Positions 26,092 through 35,177 of a stretch of DNA of 64,000 nt are shown piece by piece. The number at the start of each line of letters is the position of its first letter. The first letter of the stretch is position 1. A program made the translations under genes and the position numbers. The notes beneath the pieces were generated by a model. The model was not told the DNA's origin and ran no database searches. It was given only the letters and a program-made list of their open reading frames with translations. The stretch comes from Sulfopaludibacter sp035606355 (GTDB lineage Bacteria > Acidobacteriota > Terriglobia > Bryobacterales > Bryobacteraceae): the NCBI GenBank assembly GCA_035606355.1, contig DATNFO010000066.1:1-64000 (forward strand), written 5' to 3'.

Positions 26092-27591
26092 CTACTCAGG
26101 TTTGCGGAAAGTCCACTTTCCTTTGTCGCTCTTCGGGTCGAACCGGGCGAGTGTCGGGGTGCTGGCGCCGATCGCTACCAGCGCGACGGCTTCCTTGGAA
26201 TTCGGCACCGACTTGGGCATGATCCGATAGGTTCCGTCCGTCAACTGGTCGATGCGCCAGAGTTGTTCGGGACCGCCGGTATAGGCGGGCTCTGTCACGA
26301 CCTCGTTGCCTTCGGTCGCGGACAGCGTGCGGTCGGTGCCGGCGATTTGGATCTTGAAGTAGGGCGAGCCCAAATAACCGGCGCCGCTGGCGACCGGCGT
26401 GATGGTCCACTTTTGGTGAGGGCGCATCATGTAGTCGCCGATGCTCAGGTCGATGTTCCCGGCCGGCCAGTTCGGTAAAACGTCCGCGAGCCGCTGGGGT
26501 TGAACGGGTTGCACGGGTGGAGGCGCGGCCGGAGCAGCAGCACCGCCGCCACGACCGCCGCGGCCTCCTCCGAATCCGCCGAAACCACCGCCGCGGCCGG
26601 GCATGCGCACGAAATCCACCGCGAGCTCAAGCGCAAAGCCGCTTCGTTCCGACTGAATCTCGAAGGTTCCGCCCCAAAAATTGTCCCCGCCGACCGGCCA
26701 ACCGTCTTTCCAGAGCAGTGGGCGAATATCCAGGACGCTGCGGCCGCTGCGGTCCAGGTCGGCCTCATAATGGCACGAGAATTTCTCCACGCCATCGCCT
26801 AAATCGAGTCTCCCGAAGTGGCCGGGCCCGACGAAATGGCCACTGGCCGCGGCCACCAGTTTTCCGCCGCCCTTGAGCAGCGGGATGCCCATGTTATCCA
26901 CGTAGGGACCGAGAACGTTGCGGGAACGGCCGGCACGAATGTTGTACGTAGAGTTGGCGCCGTCGCAACACGTGCCATGAGTCCCTAACAAGTAATACCA
27001 TCCGTCCCGGAAGACCAGATCGGTGGCTTCCATGTCGATCGCGACGTTCACCGCCTTGTTGCCGGCGACCCGTTTGCCGGTCTTGGGGTCGAGTTCCACC
27101 ATGCGGATGAAGCCGAAGTAGGTTCCGTAACTGAGCCATAGACGGCCCGTAGTGGGATCGAGCAGGAAGGCGGGATCGATGGCATCGCAATCCTCTACAC
27201 CGTCGGAGGAAGCCACAACAGTTTCGTCGTTGAATTTGAAGTCGGGAGAATGGGGGTCAAGCGACTTGGTCCACATCACGTAGACATTGCTGGCGTGGCC
27301 GCCCGACATGCCGCCACCGCCGCGGGCGTAGGCCATGTAATAGCGATCGCCGATCTTGATGACGTCGGGAGCCACTCCGCCGCCGGGGCGCTGAGCTCCG
27401 CTATGCCACGTCCACCCGTCCTCGGAGATCAGGCCGCCTCCGCCGGTTCCAAACGCGAAATACTTGCCATCACTGAATGCGATGGTGGAAGGATCGTGAA
27501 TGTAGGGTTCGCCGTTTAGCGCCGGCGCCTGCGCCCGGAGTGCAGGAACGGCTGCGGCCAGGAGAAACGCTACCGGAATGTAGGATTTCAT
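26092..27591 (-). CDS. GH43 arabinan endo-1,5-alpha-L-arabinosidase with trefoil lectin tail
   Basis: The start is ATG 27591 (MKSYIPVAFLLAAAVPALRA, signal peptide; GGAGC upstream), giving 499 residues. The GH43 arabinanase motifs are IHDPSTIAF (base Asp, about residue 31), DCDAIDPAFLLD (about 139) and DMEATDLVF (acid Glu, about 185), plus GTHGTCC. After the propeller, a Gly/Arg-rich linker (around residues 335-360) leads to a beta-trefoil, ricin-like domain (PHQKWTITP, EQLWRIDQLTDGTYRI). The enzyme should cut alpha-1,5-arabinan in the periplasm or outside. It ends the minus-strand array that begins at 34925, 39 bases after its upstream neighbour. Confidence 0.9.
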   Translation of the reverse strand: MKSYIPVAFLLAAAVPALRAQAPALNGEPYIHDPSTIAFSDGKYFAFGTGGGGLISEDGWTWHSGAQRPGGGVAPDVIKIGDRYYMAYARGGGGMSGGHASNVYVMWTKSLDPHSPDFKFNDETVVASSDGVEDCDAIDPAFLLDPTTGRLWLSYGTYFGFIRMVELDPKTGKRVAGNKAVNVAIDMEATDLVFRDGWYYLLGTHGTCCDGANSTYNIRAGRSRNVLGPYVDNMGIPLLKGGGKLVAAASGHFVGPGHFGRLDLGDGVEKFSCHYEADLDRSGRSVLDIRPLLWKDGWPVGGDNFWGGTFEIQSERSGFALELAVDFVRMPGRGGGFGGFGGGRGGRGGGAAAPAAPPPVQPVQPQRLADVLPNWPAGNIDLSIGDYMMRPHQKWTITPVASGAGYLGSPYFKIQIAGTDRTLSATEGNEVVTEPAYTGGPEQLWRIDQLTDGTYRIMPKSVPNSKEAVALVAIGASTPTLARFDPKSDKGKWTFRKPE

Positions 27592-27630
27592 AGAAGCTCC
27601 GAGTACGAGACCGTTGAGACCTGTCACGCG

Positions 27631-28371
27631 TCACTTACCGGCGCTATCCAGGCTGACGGTAATGTCCTTGATCGGGTCACCGTTTTCATTGATGAAGCGC
27701 AGGCAGAAGTCGCTCATGCCGGGTCCGTTAATTACCGCGCCGCGAATGACGTTGCGGCCCTTGTTCAGCGTCAGCCGTTTCGAGACGCAGTCGTCCATCT
27801 TCATGCGGCGGTCGGTAAAGAGATCGACCGCCTCCTTGCCGTTGAGCCACCAGATGGACGCCCCGTTGACGCCGACTGCCATGCGAGCGTTTTGAATTTC
27901 GCGCGGGCTGTTCACCACCGTCACGGCCCAGAAGATGACCCCGTAGGTCGGCTTGTTCAAGCCATAGGCGAAGCGAAACAGCTTGACGTTGAAGCCGGTG
28001 GAATCGAGCGCGTGCCATGTCAGTTCCTGATCGCCGGCTTTCACCTGCTCTCCATCGTGCGGCATGACCGTGAACTGGTTGGGGAAGTATTCGGTGTTGA
28101 GGGCGTTCCGTACGTAAGTCCCGGTGAACACGGTGTTCGTCCGGTTGGGCTTGTTGATCGGCTCCAGGAGCAGCCAGCGTTGCAGGAAGCCATCGGGGTC
28201 CGGCGGCTTGGGCGTCGAGCCGGCCGGCTTGAAATAGGGCGCGAGCGTCCGGGGAGCATTGCCGGGCGGATCGGCCGGGCGCGTCCGGCCCGGCGGCGCG
28301 GGCTGGACTTGCGTCAACAGTACAGCAGGGATTGCCATCACCAGGATGGCGATTCTGCGAAGCCTGTTCAT
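27631..28371 (-). CDS. Secreted protein of unknown function near ThuA and GH43
   Basis: The start ATG 28371 gives MNRLRRIAILVMAIPAVLLT, a signal peptide, then a Pro-rich linker and a 200-residue globular part with DGFLQRWLLLEPI, YGVIFWAVTVVNSPREIQNA, NGASIWWLNGKEAVDLF and LNKGRNVIRGAVINGPGMSD. The middle to end resembles the beta-sandwich modules that accompany acetylxylan esterases or glycoside hydrolases and bind sugars, so a carbohydrate-binding role is likely but unproven. It lies 10 bases after the ThuA gene on the same strand, so they are surely co-transcribed. Confidence 0.65.
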   Translation of the reverse strand: MNRLRRIAILVMAIPAVLLTQVQPAPPGRTRPADPPGNAPRTLAPYFKPAGSTPKPPDPDGFLQRWLLLEPINKPNRTNTVFTGTYVRNALNTEYFPNQFTVMPHDGEQVKAGDQELTWHALDSTGFNVKLFRFAYGLNKPTYGVIFWAVTVVNSPREIQNARMAVGVNGASIWWLNGKEAVDLFTDRRMKMDDCVSKRLTLNKGRNVIRGAVINGPGMSDFCLRFINENGDPIKDITVSLDSAGK

Positions 28372-28381
28372 AAAAGCAAAC

Positions 28382-29332
28382 TCACTTCGCCGGCGGACGC
28401 GGTCTGCCGCCCGGCGACGTCCAACCCGGAGGCGGATCGTATTCCTTTCGCGTACTGGTCTTATCGGCGGTGGGGAAATCGGCAGGCACCTTCTGCGTGA
28501 CCTTTCCCGTCGCCGCCCATTCAACCCCGCGCTGGTAAGTGGTGATGAAGCCGACGCAGTTGAGAGCGGCCAAATCGTGGCCTAGCGTGGTGTGGAAGAC
28601 TCGCCCCTTCCCGTAGCTGATCACCATGAGCATCGGCTCATCGTGGCCCGTGCCTCGATTCGCCGGATCGGAGTACGCGGTGGCAAGCACGGTCATGTTC
28701 TCGCCGGGCCCGTGCAGATTGGCATAAAGTTCATCTCCGACGTGCATCCATTCCTTGGGCAAACCTTTCGTAATGGGATGCTCCGTATTGATGTCGACGA
28801 CCTTGAACGGATTGCGCGCGCCGTGGCTCCCCGCGAATCCCGGAGCGGGGTCGGCAACCAGTTTGCCGTCCTGATAATAAAAATGGGGACCGGCGTTTTG
28901 GTTGCGCCCGCGCCACCCGCCGACTCCGATCATCAGGTTGTACTCTTTCCACTTCGGAAACGCATTGTCGGCGGCATGGACGGAGACGAATCCGCCGCCT
29001 TCGCGAACGTACTTTTCGAAAGAGGCCTTCAGATCGTCAGGCCAGCGCTCATCGGGAGCGTCGTAATTGGAGACGATGACCTGATACTTGCTCCAATCCG
29101 GCTTGAACGTGCTGAAGTCGCCATCGCGCGGTGGCGCAGTCACTACGTCGACCTGAAAAATGCCCGCGTCCTGCAGCATGCGCTTCAGGTACGGCGTGGT
29201 CTCTTGCCATGCATGATACGCGCCCGCCTGTTCTCCATCGAGCAGCATGACCCGGATCGGGGGCGCGGCCGAAAGACAGCAGCAAAGTCCAAACGCGATC
29301 CCAAGTGATATTCCGAAAATGCCGATTCTCAT
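28382..29332 (-). CDS. Secreted ThuA-domain protein
   Basis: The start ATG 29332 (MRIGIFGISLGIAFGLCCCL) has GGAGGT upstream and encodes a signal peptide; a Cys cluster near its end could be a lipobox. The 316-residue protein shows the ThuA glutamine-amidotransferase-like fold: RVMLLDGEQAGAYHAW, YLKRMLQDAG, VSNYDAPDERWP, GGGFVSVHAADNAFPKW, HPITKGLPKEW, YGKGRVFHTTLGHDL. ThuA proteins are linked to trehalose or other sugar use and often sit with dehydrogenases and cytochromes in Acidobacteria and Planctomycetes. Their reaction is not settled. Here it follows PQQ dehydrogenase and cytochrome c genes. Confidence 0.88.
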   Translation of the reverse strand: MRIGIFGISLGIAFGLCCCLSAAPPIRVMLLDGEQAGAYHAWQETTPYLKRMLQDAGIFQVDVVTAPPRDGDFSTFKPDWSKYQVIVSNYDAPDERWPDDLKASFEKYVREGGGFVSVHAADNAFPKWKEYNLMIGVGGWRGRNQNAGPHFYYQDGKLVADPAPGFAGSHGARNPFKVVDINTEHPITKGLPKEWMHVGDELYANLHGPGENMTVLATAYSDPANRGTGHDEPMLMVISYGKGRVFHTTLGHDLAALNCVGFITTYQRGVEWAATGKVTQKVPADFPTADKTSTRKEYDPPPGWTSPGGRPRPPAK

Positions 29333-29380
29333 AAGGTATACCTCCAGATCCCGAAGCATCACGGTGTTCCTAAAAACGAA

Positions 29381-29415
29381 GGCGGTTTTCCGCGGAGTTG
29401 CGCGAAGAAACCGCC
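29381..29415 (-). terminator. Hairpin between PQQ dehydrogenase and ThuA genes
   Basis: Arms ggcggttt (29381-29388) and aaaccgcc (29408-29415) are perfectly complementary. It follows the dehydrogenase stop by 16 bases on the minus strand. The 19-base loop is long, and no T-run is seen, so it may only partly separate the two gene groups. Confidence 0.4.
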
Positions 29416-29431
29416 GTCCGCATTCAGCCTT

Positions 29432-30964
29432 TTACTGGAGGGCGTACGCGAACAGCGTGTTGCCGCCCGACACCAGCAGGTACTGTTTGCCATCCATTTC
29501 AATAGTCTCCGGCGCGCCGCCCATCCGGCCGATGTTTTCGTGCCAGACGATCTCGCCATCGTTGGATCGAACGGCCAGCAGGTTACCGGCGGCGTCGCCG
29601 GTGATCGCCAGCCCTGTCGCGGTCGTGAGGACACCCGCCGAGGAACTGCCGCGAGGGTAGGGGTGCTCCCAGACGATTTTTCCGGTCTTGTAGTCGATCG
29701 CGCGGAGGAAGCCTCTGCTTGCCAGGCCGTAATCGGCGCCCGCCCAGCCGTACGCGCCGTGTTCCGGCTTGAAGAAGTAAATGCCGTAGCCATCTTTCGC
29801 GTTGAGGATCAGCAGTCCGGTCTTCGGGTCGAAGCTGGGCGGCCAGAAATTCGTCGCGCCGCCTTCATCGGGCGCAACTAGTGCGCCGTCCTGGCGCGGC
29901 TCCTTGGCAGGATTCGGAATGGGCCTGCCCTGCTCGTCAATGCCTTTCGACCAGTTGACAGCCGCGAACGGCTTCGTCAGCAGGTCCTTGCCGGTCGTCC
30001 GGTCCAGGACGAAGAAATAGCCGTTGCGCGAGGCCTGCAGCAGCATCTTGCGAGGCTGTCCGTTAAAAACGCCGTCAACCAGGACCGGCACTTCGGCAGC
30101 GTCCCAGTCGTGCGTGTCGTGCGGCGAGACCTGGAAACCCCAGGCGAGCTTGCCGGTATCCGGATTCAGCGCGACGATGCTGCACGTCCAGGGGTCGTCG
30201 CCAGGCCGCACCGAGCCGTTCAACACCGGGGTCGGATTGCCGGTGCCGACGAACATCAGGTTCAGATCCGGATCGTAGGTGCCGGTGGTCCACATCTGTC
30301 CGCCGGTCGCTCCGTCGCTGCTCTTATCGCCCGTGCCCGGCGGCGGAGTGCTGTAGAACGTCCACTGCGGCTTCCCTGTGTCGGCGTCGAACGCGCGCAA
30401 CGTGCCGGGCAGGTTATCGAAATCTCCCGCGACCCCGACGATCACGTGATTGCGGATGATCAGCGGCGCGTTGGTCGACCAGTAGCCCTTGCCGGAATCG
30501 GCGATCAGGGTGTCCCACTTGAGCTCTCCGTTTTTGGCACTTAGCGCGATCAGGTGGCAATCGGGGGTAGTGAGAAAGACCGTGTCCTTGTAGATCGCGG
30601 CGCCGCGGTGCCCGATGTGGAACGCGTTGTTCTTGGTGTGCTGATGATGCCAGACTTCTTTGCCGGTGTGCTCGTCGATGGCCCAGAGATTGTCGGGCTC
30701 GGTGATGTAGATCATCCCGTTCGCCACAATGGGAGACGCTTTAATCTGCTGGGTTGTCTGGTATTTCCAGACCTGTTTGAGCTTGTCGACGTTCTCCGGC
30801 GTGATCTGGGTGAGCTTGCTGTGCCGCTGCCCGGTGTAGTCACCGTGATAGGTGAGCCAGTCGGTGGCAGGCGGGTTGAGCAGCAGTTTCGGGTCAATGG
30901 ATTGTGCGCCGAGCGGCAGGGCGCCGGCGCAGAGCAGGGTCGCAATTGCAGTCTCGAAGCGCAT
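29432..30964 (-). CDS. PQQ-dependent dehydrogenase
   Basis: The 510-residue protein has a signal peptide (MRFETAIATLLCAGALPLGA) and the repeating tryptophan-docking motifs of an eight-bladed PQQ propeller: WLTYHGDYTGQRHSKL, NLWAIDEHTGKEVWHHQ, ALNPDTGKLAWGFQVSP, VNWSKGIDEQGRPI and AIDYKTGKIVWEHPYP. Such enzymes oxidise alcohols or aldose sugars in the periplasm and give electrons to cytochrome c. The cytochrome gene is three bases upstream, making a redox pair. The classical adjacent-Cys pair of methanol dehydrogenases is not seen. No PQQ synthesis genes are in the window. A sugar or uronate substrate is inferred from context only. Confidence 0.85.
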   Translation of the reverse strand: MRFETAIATLLCAGALPLGAQSIDPKLLLNPPATDWLTYHGDYTGQRHSKLTQITPENVDKLKQVWKYQTTQQIKASPIVANGMIYITEPDNLWAIDEHTGKEVWHHQHTKNNAFHIGHRGAAIYKDTVFLTTPDCHLIALSAKNGELKWDTLIADSGKGYWSTNAPLIIRNHVIVGVAGDFDNLPGTLRAFDADTGKPQWTFYSTPPPGTGDKSSDGATGGQMWTTGTYDPDLNLMFVGTGNPTPVLNGSVRPGDDPWTCSIVALNPDTGKLAWGFQVSPHDTHDWDAAEVPVLVDGVFNGQPRKMLLQASRNGYFFVLDRTTGKDLLTKPFAAVNWSKGIDEQGRPIPNPAKEPRQDGALVAPDEGGATNFWPPSFDPKTGLLILNAKDGYGIYFFKPEHGAYGWAGADYGLASRGFLRAIDYKTGKIVWEHPYPRGSSSAGVLTTATGLAITGDAAGNLLAVRSNDGEIVWHENIGRMGGAPETIEMDGKQYLLVSGGNTLFAYALQ

Positions 30965-30967
30965 GGG

Positions 30968-31813
30968 TTATTTCAGAGTCTCCAGGTAGGCATAGACATT
31001 ATGGATGTCGGTGTCGGTGTATTTCCCGAGTTGAACAAAGTGGGCCTCAAGCGGGTCCGTGACCTTCACCTTGACATCGTGCAGCGGGTAGGTCTGGCGC
31101 GCGCCGAGGGGGTCGAGGACGGTCACGCTGAAGTCGTCCACAAAGACGAGCGGCGCCACGAGCGTTTGGCCGGTGCGTAGCGTGAAAGTTGCCGTCCCGC
31201 TCGCGGCCGCGGGACCAAATCCGGTCGGATACAGGATCCGGCGCAGGAGGTTCAGCCCCTGATACTTGTTGGCGATCCCGGCGAGGTCGCCCGTGGCCGA
31301 GTGGCACGAGGAACATTTTCCGGCGCCTTGGAAATACTCGCGGCCCGCGGCGGCGTTGCCGCCGGCGAGGTCCGAAGGCTCCACCGAGCGGCGGCCGCCG
31401 CCCAGTTGAGCGAACTTGTCCATCTGCGTGTGCAGGAACGCGACGATGCCATTCAACTCGGCCTCCGTGAGGCTCGGGAACGCAGGCATGCCGGCATTCG
31501 GCCGTCCCGCGTGTATGACGGGGATCAGCTTGTCGCCGTGCGAATCCTGCGCCACGACTTCGGCGCGGGTGAGGTCAGGTCCGGTCTCGCCGCCCGCGGC
31601 ATCCTTGCCGTGGCAAAAGCCGCATTGCGATCCGAATCGCACTTCACCTTCGCGAATCAGGTCGGCGCTATAGGTCTGCGGCGTAAGTGACTTCGGCCGG
31701 GCCTTCGCTGCCGGGCTGCGGGAGCTGGGCACTCTGGCAGGACGGTTCTGGCCGTTCGGCGGCTGCTGGCCGAAGGCGATGCAGGCGAAAACGATAAAGG
31801 TAACGAGTTTCAT
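30968..31813 (-). CDS. Secreted diheme cytochrome c
   Basis: The 281-residue protein begins with a signal peptide (MKLVTFIVFACIAFG) and carries two heme sites: CGFCHGKD at about residue 62 and CSSCHSATGDL at about residue 166. MPAFPSLTEAELNGIVAFLH contains the expected axial Met. The C-terminal part (PTGFGPAAASGTATFTLRTG, VFVDDFSVTVLDPLG, HDVKVKVTDPLEAH) resembles the beta domain of cytochromes paired with PQQ dehydrogenases. It is the likely electron acceptor for the next gene, from which it is separated by three bases. Confidence 0.88.
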   Translation of the reverse strand: MKLVTFIVFACIAFGQQPPNGQNRPARVPSSRSPAAKARPKSLTPQTYSADLIREGEVRFGSQCGFCHGKDAAGGETGPDLTRAEVVAQDSHGDKLIPVIHAGRPNAGMPAFPSLTEAELNGIVAFLHTQMDKFAQLGGGRRSVEPSDLAGGNAAAGREYFQGAGKCSSCHSATGDLAGIANKYQGLNLLRRILYPTGFGPAAASGTATFTLRTGQTLVAPLVFVDDFSVTVLDPLGARQTYPLHDVKVKVTDPLEAHFVQLGKYTDTDIHNVYAYLETLK

Positions 31814-31886
31814 TCGGAGTCCGAATTATATAACAACTCGGCGACAGCCCGGCATTCCCGGCACGAAAGATTCGTGCGGCCTCGCT

Positions 31887-34800
31887 CTAGCCGCGCACCT
31901 TCACTGCGAATAGCGCATGGTGCGCCAGCACGAAGAGGGTGCGGCCGTCGGGGCCGCCGAAGACTAAATCGATCGGACGCTCCGGAACGTCGATCTGCCC
32001 GATCTGTTTGCCGCTGCGGTCGTAAACGAAGACTTGTCCATTTGCCACGTACACATTGCCCTTGGCATCCACGGCGACGCATTCTCCTCCGCGCTGCGCG
32101 AAGGGCTGCATGTCGCCCAGCGTGCCATCCGCCTTCACGACTCCTTTGTAAGTAACGTCCTCGGACTCGCTGCTGACGTAGACGGAATCGCCGGGACGGC
32201 CGCTGACAAAACCGTAGGTGTCCAAAGTGTCGGAAAACCGCCATCCCGCACTGGAGTCCGCCGGACCCTGCTCGAAGACGCGGAACGCAGGCACAATCGT
32301 GCTACCGTCCGGCGAAACGTACTCTTTTGCTTTCGGCGTGGACACGTCGTCCTGGAACATCTGCGACAGCGTCTTGTAAACCAGGGTGTCGGGATTCAAA
32401 TAGCTTCTGAACTGACCGTCATTCCAGTAGTTGATTGGTAGAATGACGCGCGCGCCGGCACGTGTCTGCGCCGCCTCCGGAGGCAACACGGCGATCTGGT
32501 CTTTGGACGAGCCGGGGCGAAAAGAGTACATCGTACCCTCCGGCCCGATCCCCGACAGCACCAACAGGTCGCCCGCTTTGTCGAACGCCAGGTTCACCGG
32601 ATCCATCGGATTGTCGCGTTCTACAGTGAGTCCGGCGGCGGCGGACCAGCCGTAGATGCGCTGCTCGTGACGATCGACAAAGTACAGCTTGCCGGCCGCA
32701 TCCACGGCAGAGCCCGAGATGGAAAAGAATCCCTCTTCGAGCTTCCGGATCTTCGAGCCGGGCTCCAGCACAGCGGACGCATCGCCTGGCGGAGGCGTCG
32801 CCGGCGCGGCTGGAATGTCGAGCACCGCAAATTCGCGCTCGCGCGTGTTCAGATGATGCGTCACGTCGTCTATCGAATCCTCATAAGGGAATTTGCCGGA
32901 TCGCAGAAAGGTGGCGCAGCCGTTTTTGTCGCAGATGGGATATCCATGTTCGGCATTCACGTGCACATTGCGAAAGTGGATGTCCGACGATTGGTACAGC
33001 CGCGCCGCGGCGGGAAACGGCGCGCGCGATCGTGTGACCCGGTAGGCGTGATAATTCGCGACCGTAATATTCTTCGACGAGGCGATTTCCAGCGACAGAG
33101 ACTCGGGGCTCTCACCGGCTTCCTCCTCGGTTTGCGGCGCGTTGATATCCCAGTTCTCGACGTGGTCTAACTTAATCTCACTGCGCACGTGATGCTCAAC
33201 GGAAAGCTCGTACACATGGCCGGGCGTCTTGGTATCGGAGACATAGAAGCCAGCCTGCGCATACGTGTCGGGAGACCAGATGTCGGCGAACGTCCCGCCG
33301 CCGCCCTGCGTCACCCATACGCTCGGATACTGCCCGTCCCAGCGCTTGCGCAGGTCCGCATCGGCTGTCCGGGTGTTGTTCCCTGCCCCAGGACCCATCA
33401 GGCGTACATCGTCGATCAGCGATGCGGCGCCCGCGCGCCACAAGATCCCCACTGCGCGTGGATTGATGCCGTTGGTCGCGACGCCGATGCCACTCAGTAC
33501 GTTCGTCCCTCCCGGCGGAGAATCGATCACGGCGTGCGGCGCGCCGACGCCCTGAAAAGCGGGGGTATTATCGGGCAGGACGAACTGGGTCGCAGTGGGA
33601 TGCAGCCCGATGATCGCTGTGTCTGGTTTCAGCGCCAGCGTATCGGTGAGGAGATATTGGCCGCTCGGAAAATAGAGTACCCGGTGCTGCTCGATCGCTT
33701 TACGGATTGCCGCCGTGTCGTCAGTCTTTCCGTCGCCTACGACGCCCAGTGAATGCACATTCACCCACTCCGCCGTTGCCGGGAGCGCCGGGATTGCGGC
33801 GGACAAGGGCGGCGGCATGGCTGTGAGCGCTGCGGCGTTGTAAAGCGTGTCGATGGTGCCGGTTCTTCCTTCGCCGGGAATCACGAGGCCGTGATTGAAA
33901 CTCGCCACCCGGTAGATTGGCCCTTTCCCGGCGATCTTCTTTCCGCTTTCGCGCAACAGGGCAAAAACCGGAACATTCTTCAATACGGCGTTCTCAACCC
34001 CAATCTGATTCAGCGGGCTCTTCTCACTGCTGACGATCACCGCCGAACCGGAAACATTCTCGAAGCGGCAGTCTTTCACCCACAACTGGTCGTAATAATG
34101 CGGGTCAATCTCGATGGCGGTAGGGACATCGCGAAAACTGTCGCGGATGAGCGTGAAGCCGGCGCCGTGCTCGCGAATCGCCGACTCCCGCTGCCCCTGG
34201 AACACCGAATCGATGAGCGTGAACTGCCAGCCGGGCGAGGTCATGTCCGTGAGAATGCCGTAGCGCCCGCCATAGATGTGAAGATCTTCCGCCTCATTGC
34301 CGATTTCCGTGAGGGCCGCAAGGCCGCTGCCGACGTGGAAATCCATGTGAGTGAGAAAGCAGTGCTGCGCGCCGTGAAACCGGATTGCCACCGCCGCCGG
34401 GTTGCCGTCGCCGATCTCGAAATCGATGTTGCTGATGGCCGCATAAAACGTATTCTGATTCGCCTCCTGGATTGCGTCATTCGGAGGAACGCTGTCCGGC
34501 GGTGGAAAGGGCACGCGGAATGCTCCGCGCCCGCCGCGACCTCCGAATCCGGTGCGCGCTCCGGCTAACGTCACCATGACGCCGACGCCTTTCTGGAATC
34601 CGGGAGTATTGGCCGCCAGCACGAACGTCGGTCGCACTGCCCCGTAGCCGATGAGCCGGACACCCGGCCAAAGGAAGATCGTGCGAGTCAGGCGATAACG
34701 CCCGGGAGCGATGAAAAGAACACCCTGGCGCACGCTGTCGATGGCGGCTTGCACGGCGGCGCTATCGTCGGTAGTTCCATCCGCGTGGACGCCGAACTCG

Positions 34801-34925
34801 GGCGCGATGAGATGAGCTGCTTTGGGGTCGTCGGGCCGCGTGAGCATCGACGACGCGGCCACTCCGTACGAACAGGCGGCACGGGACAACACGCCCGCCA
34901 GGAGAATTTTGGAAACGATATTCAT
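31887..34925 (-). CDS. Pectate-lyase-like beta-helix fused to SMP-30-like propeller
   Basis: From ATG 34925 (MNIVSKILLAGVLSRAACSY) the secreted 1012-residue protein shows two pectate-lyase-superfamily entry motifs: FGVHADGTTDDSAAVQAAI near residue 45 and LGVVGDGKTDDTAAIRKAIE near residue 392. Each is followed by beta-helix rungs such as LWPGVRLIGYG and LKPDTAIIGLH. A Gly/Arg-rich insert lies near residue 140. From about residue 722 a six-bladed SMP-30/gluconolactonase-like propeller follows (FFSISGSAVDAAGKLYFVDR, NVYVANGQVFVYDRSGKQIG, LVFGGPDGRTLFVLA). The helix may bind or cut a polysaccharide and the propeller may open a lactone, but catalytic residues cannot be confirmed. It heads the minus-strand array. 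Confidence 0.8.
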   Translation of the reverse strand: MNIVSKILLAGVLSRAACSYGVAASSMLTRPDDPKAAHLIAPEFGVHADGTTDDSAAVQAAIDSVRQGVLFIAPGRYRLTRTIFLWPGVRLIGYGAVRPTFVLAANTPGFQKGVGVMVTLAGARTGFGGRGGRGAFRVPFPPPDSVPPNDAIQEANQNTFYAAISNIDFEIGDGNPAAVAIRFHGAQHCFLTHMDFHVGSGLAALTEIGNEAEDLHIYGGRYGILTDMTSPGWQFTLIDSVFQGQRESAIREHGAGFTLIRDSFRDVPTAIEIDPHYYDQLWVKDCRFENVSGSAVIVSSEKSPLNQIGVENAVLKNVPVFALLRESGKKIAGKGPIYRVASFNHGLVIPGEGRTGTIDTLYNAAALTAMPPPLSAAIPALPATAEWVNVHSLGVVGDGKTDDTAAIRKAIEQHRVLYFPSGQYLLTDTLALKPDTAIIGLHPTATQFVLPDNTPAFQGVGAPHAVIDSPPGGTNVLSGIGVATNGINPRAVGILWRAGAASLIDDVRLMGPGAGNNTRTADADLRKRWDGQYPSVWVTQGGGGTFADIWSPDTYAQAGFYVSDTKTPGHVYELSVEHHVRSEIKLDHVENWDINAPQTEEEAGESPESLSLEIASSKNITVANYHAYRVTRSRAPFPAAARLYQSSDIHFRNVHVNAEHGYPICDKNGCATFLRSGKFPYEDSIDDVTHHLNTREREFAVLDIPAAPATPPPGDASAVLEPGSKIRKLEEGFFSISGSAVDAAGKLYFVDRHEQRIYGWSAAAGLTVERDNPMDPVNLAFDKAGDLLVLSGIGPEGTMYSFRPGSSKDQIAVLPPEAAQTRAGARVILPINYWNDGQFRSYLNPDTLVYKTLSQMFQDDVSTPKAKEYVSPDGSTIVPAFRVFEQGPADSSAGWRFSDTLDTYGFVSGRPGDSVYVSSESEDVTYKGVVKADGTLGDMQPFAQRGGECVAVDAKGNVYVANGQVFVYDRSGKQIGQIDVPERPIDLVFGGPDGRTLFVLAHHALFAVKVRG

Positions 34926-35177
34926 TGCCGCCCTCACTGGATGAATCGGTTACACGATAGCGCGTTCGCGCTTCAGCTCGCTAGTCTTAACGGCGGCAAT
35001 CGGCCGGATTAACAGTTAAGCGGACCGGGTTTGGGGCACTCCAAGCGCAAGATTTCATTCCTGTTGAATATCGGGCCACGGTACGAAACCTAGTCCACGA
35101 CAATAGCGGCGTGCTAGCTTACGGATTACAGTATCATACCGTCGAATTCACCCTGCCATAAATTTGGAAAGGAAATC
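34926..35177. promoter_or_regulatory. Divergent promoter region of the two GH arrays
   Basis: These 252 bases separate the minus array (34925 down) from the plus array (35178 up). A symmetric element agcgcg-tt-cgcgct lies at 34957-34970 and could be an operator of a LacI-type regulator. The region before the GH51 ATG has AAAGGAAA as ribosome-binding site. Promoter boxes are uncertain. Confidence 0.4.
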
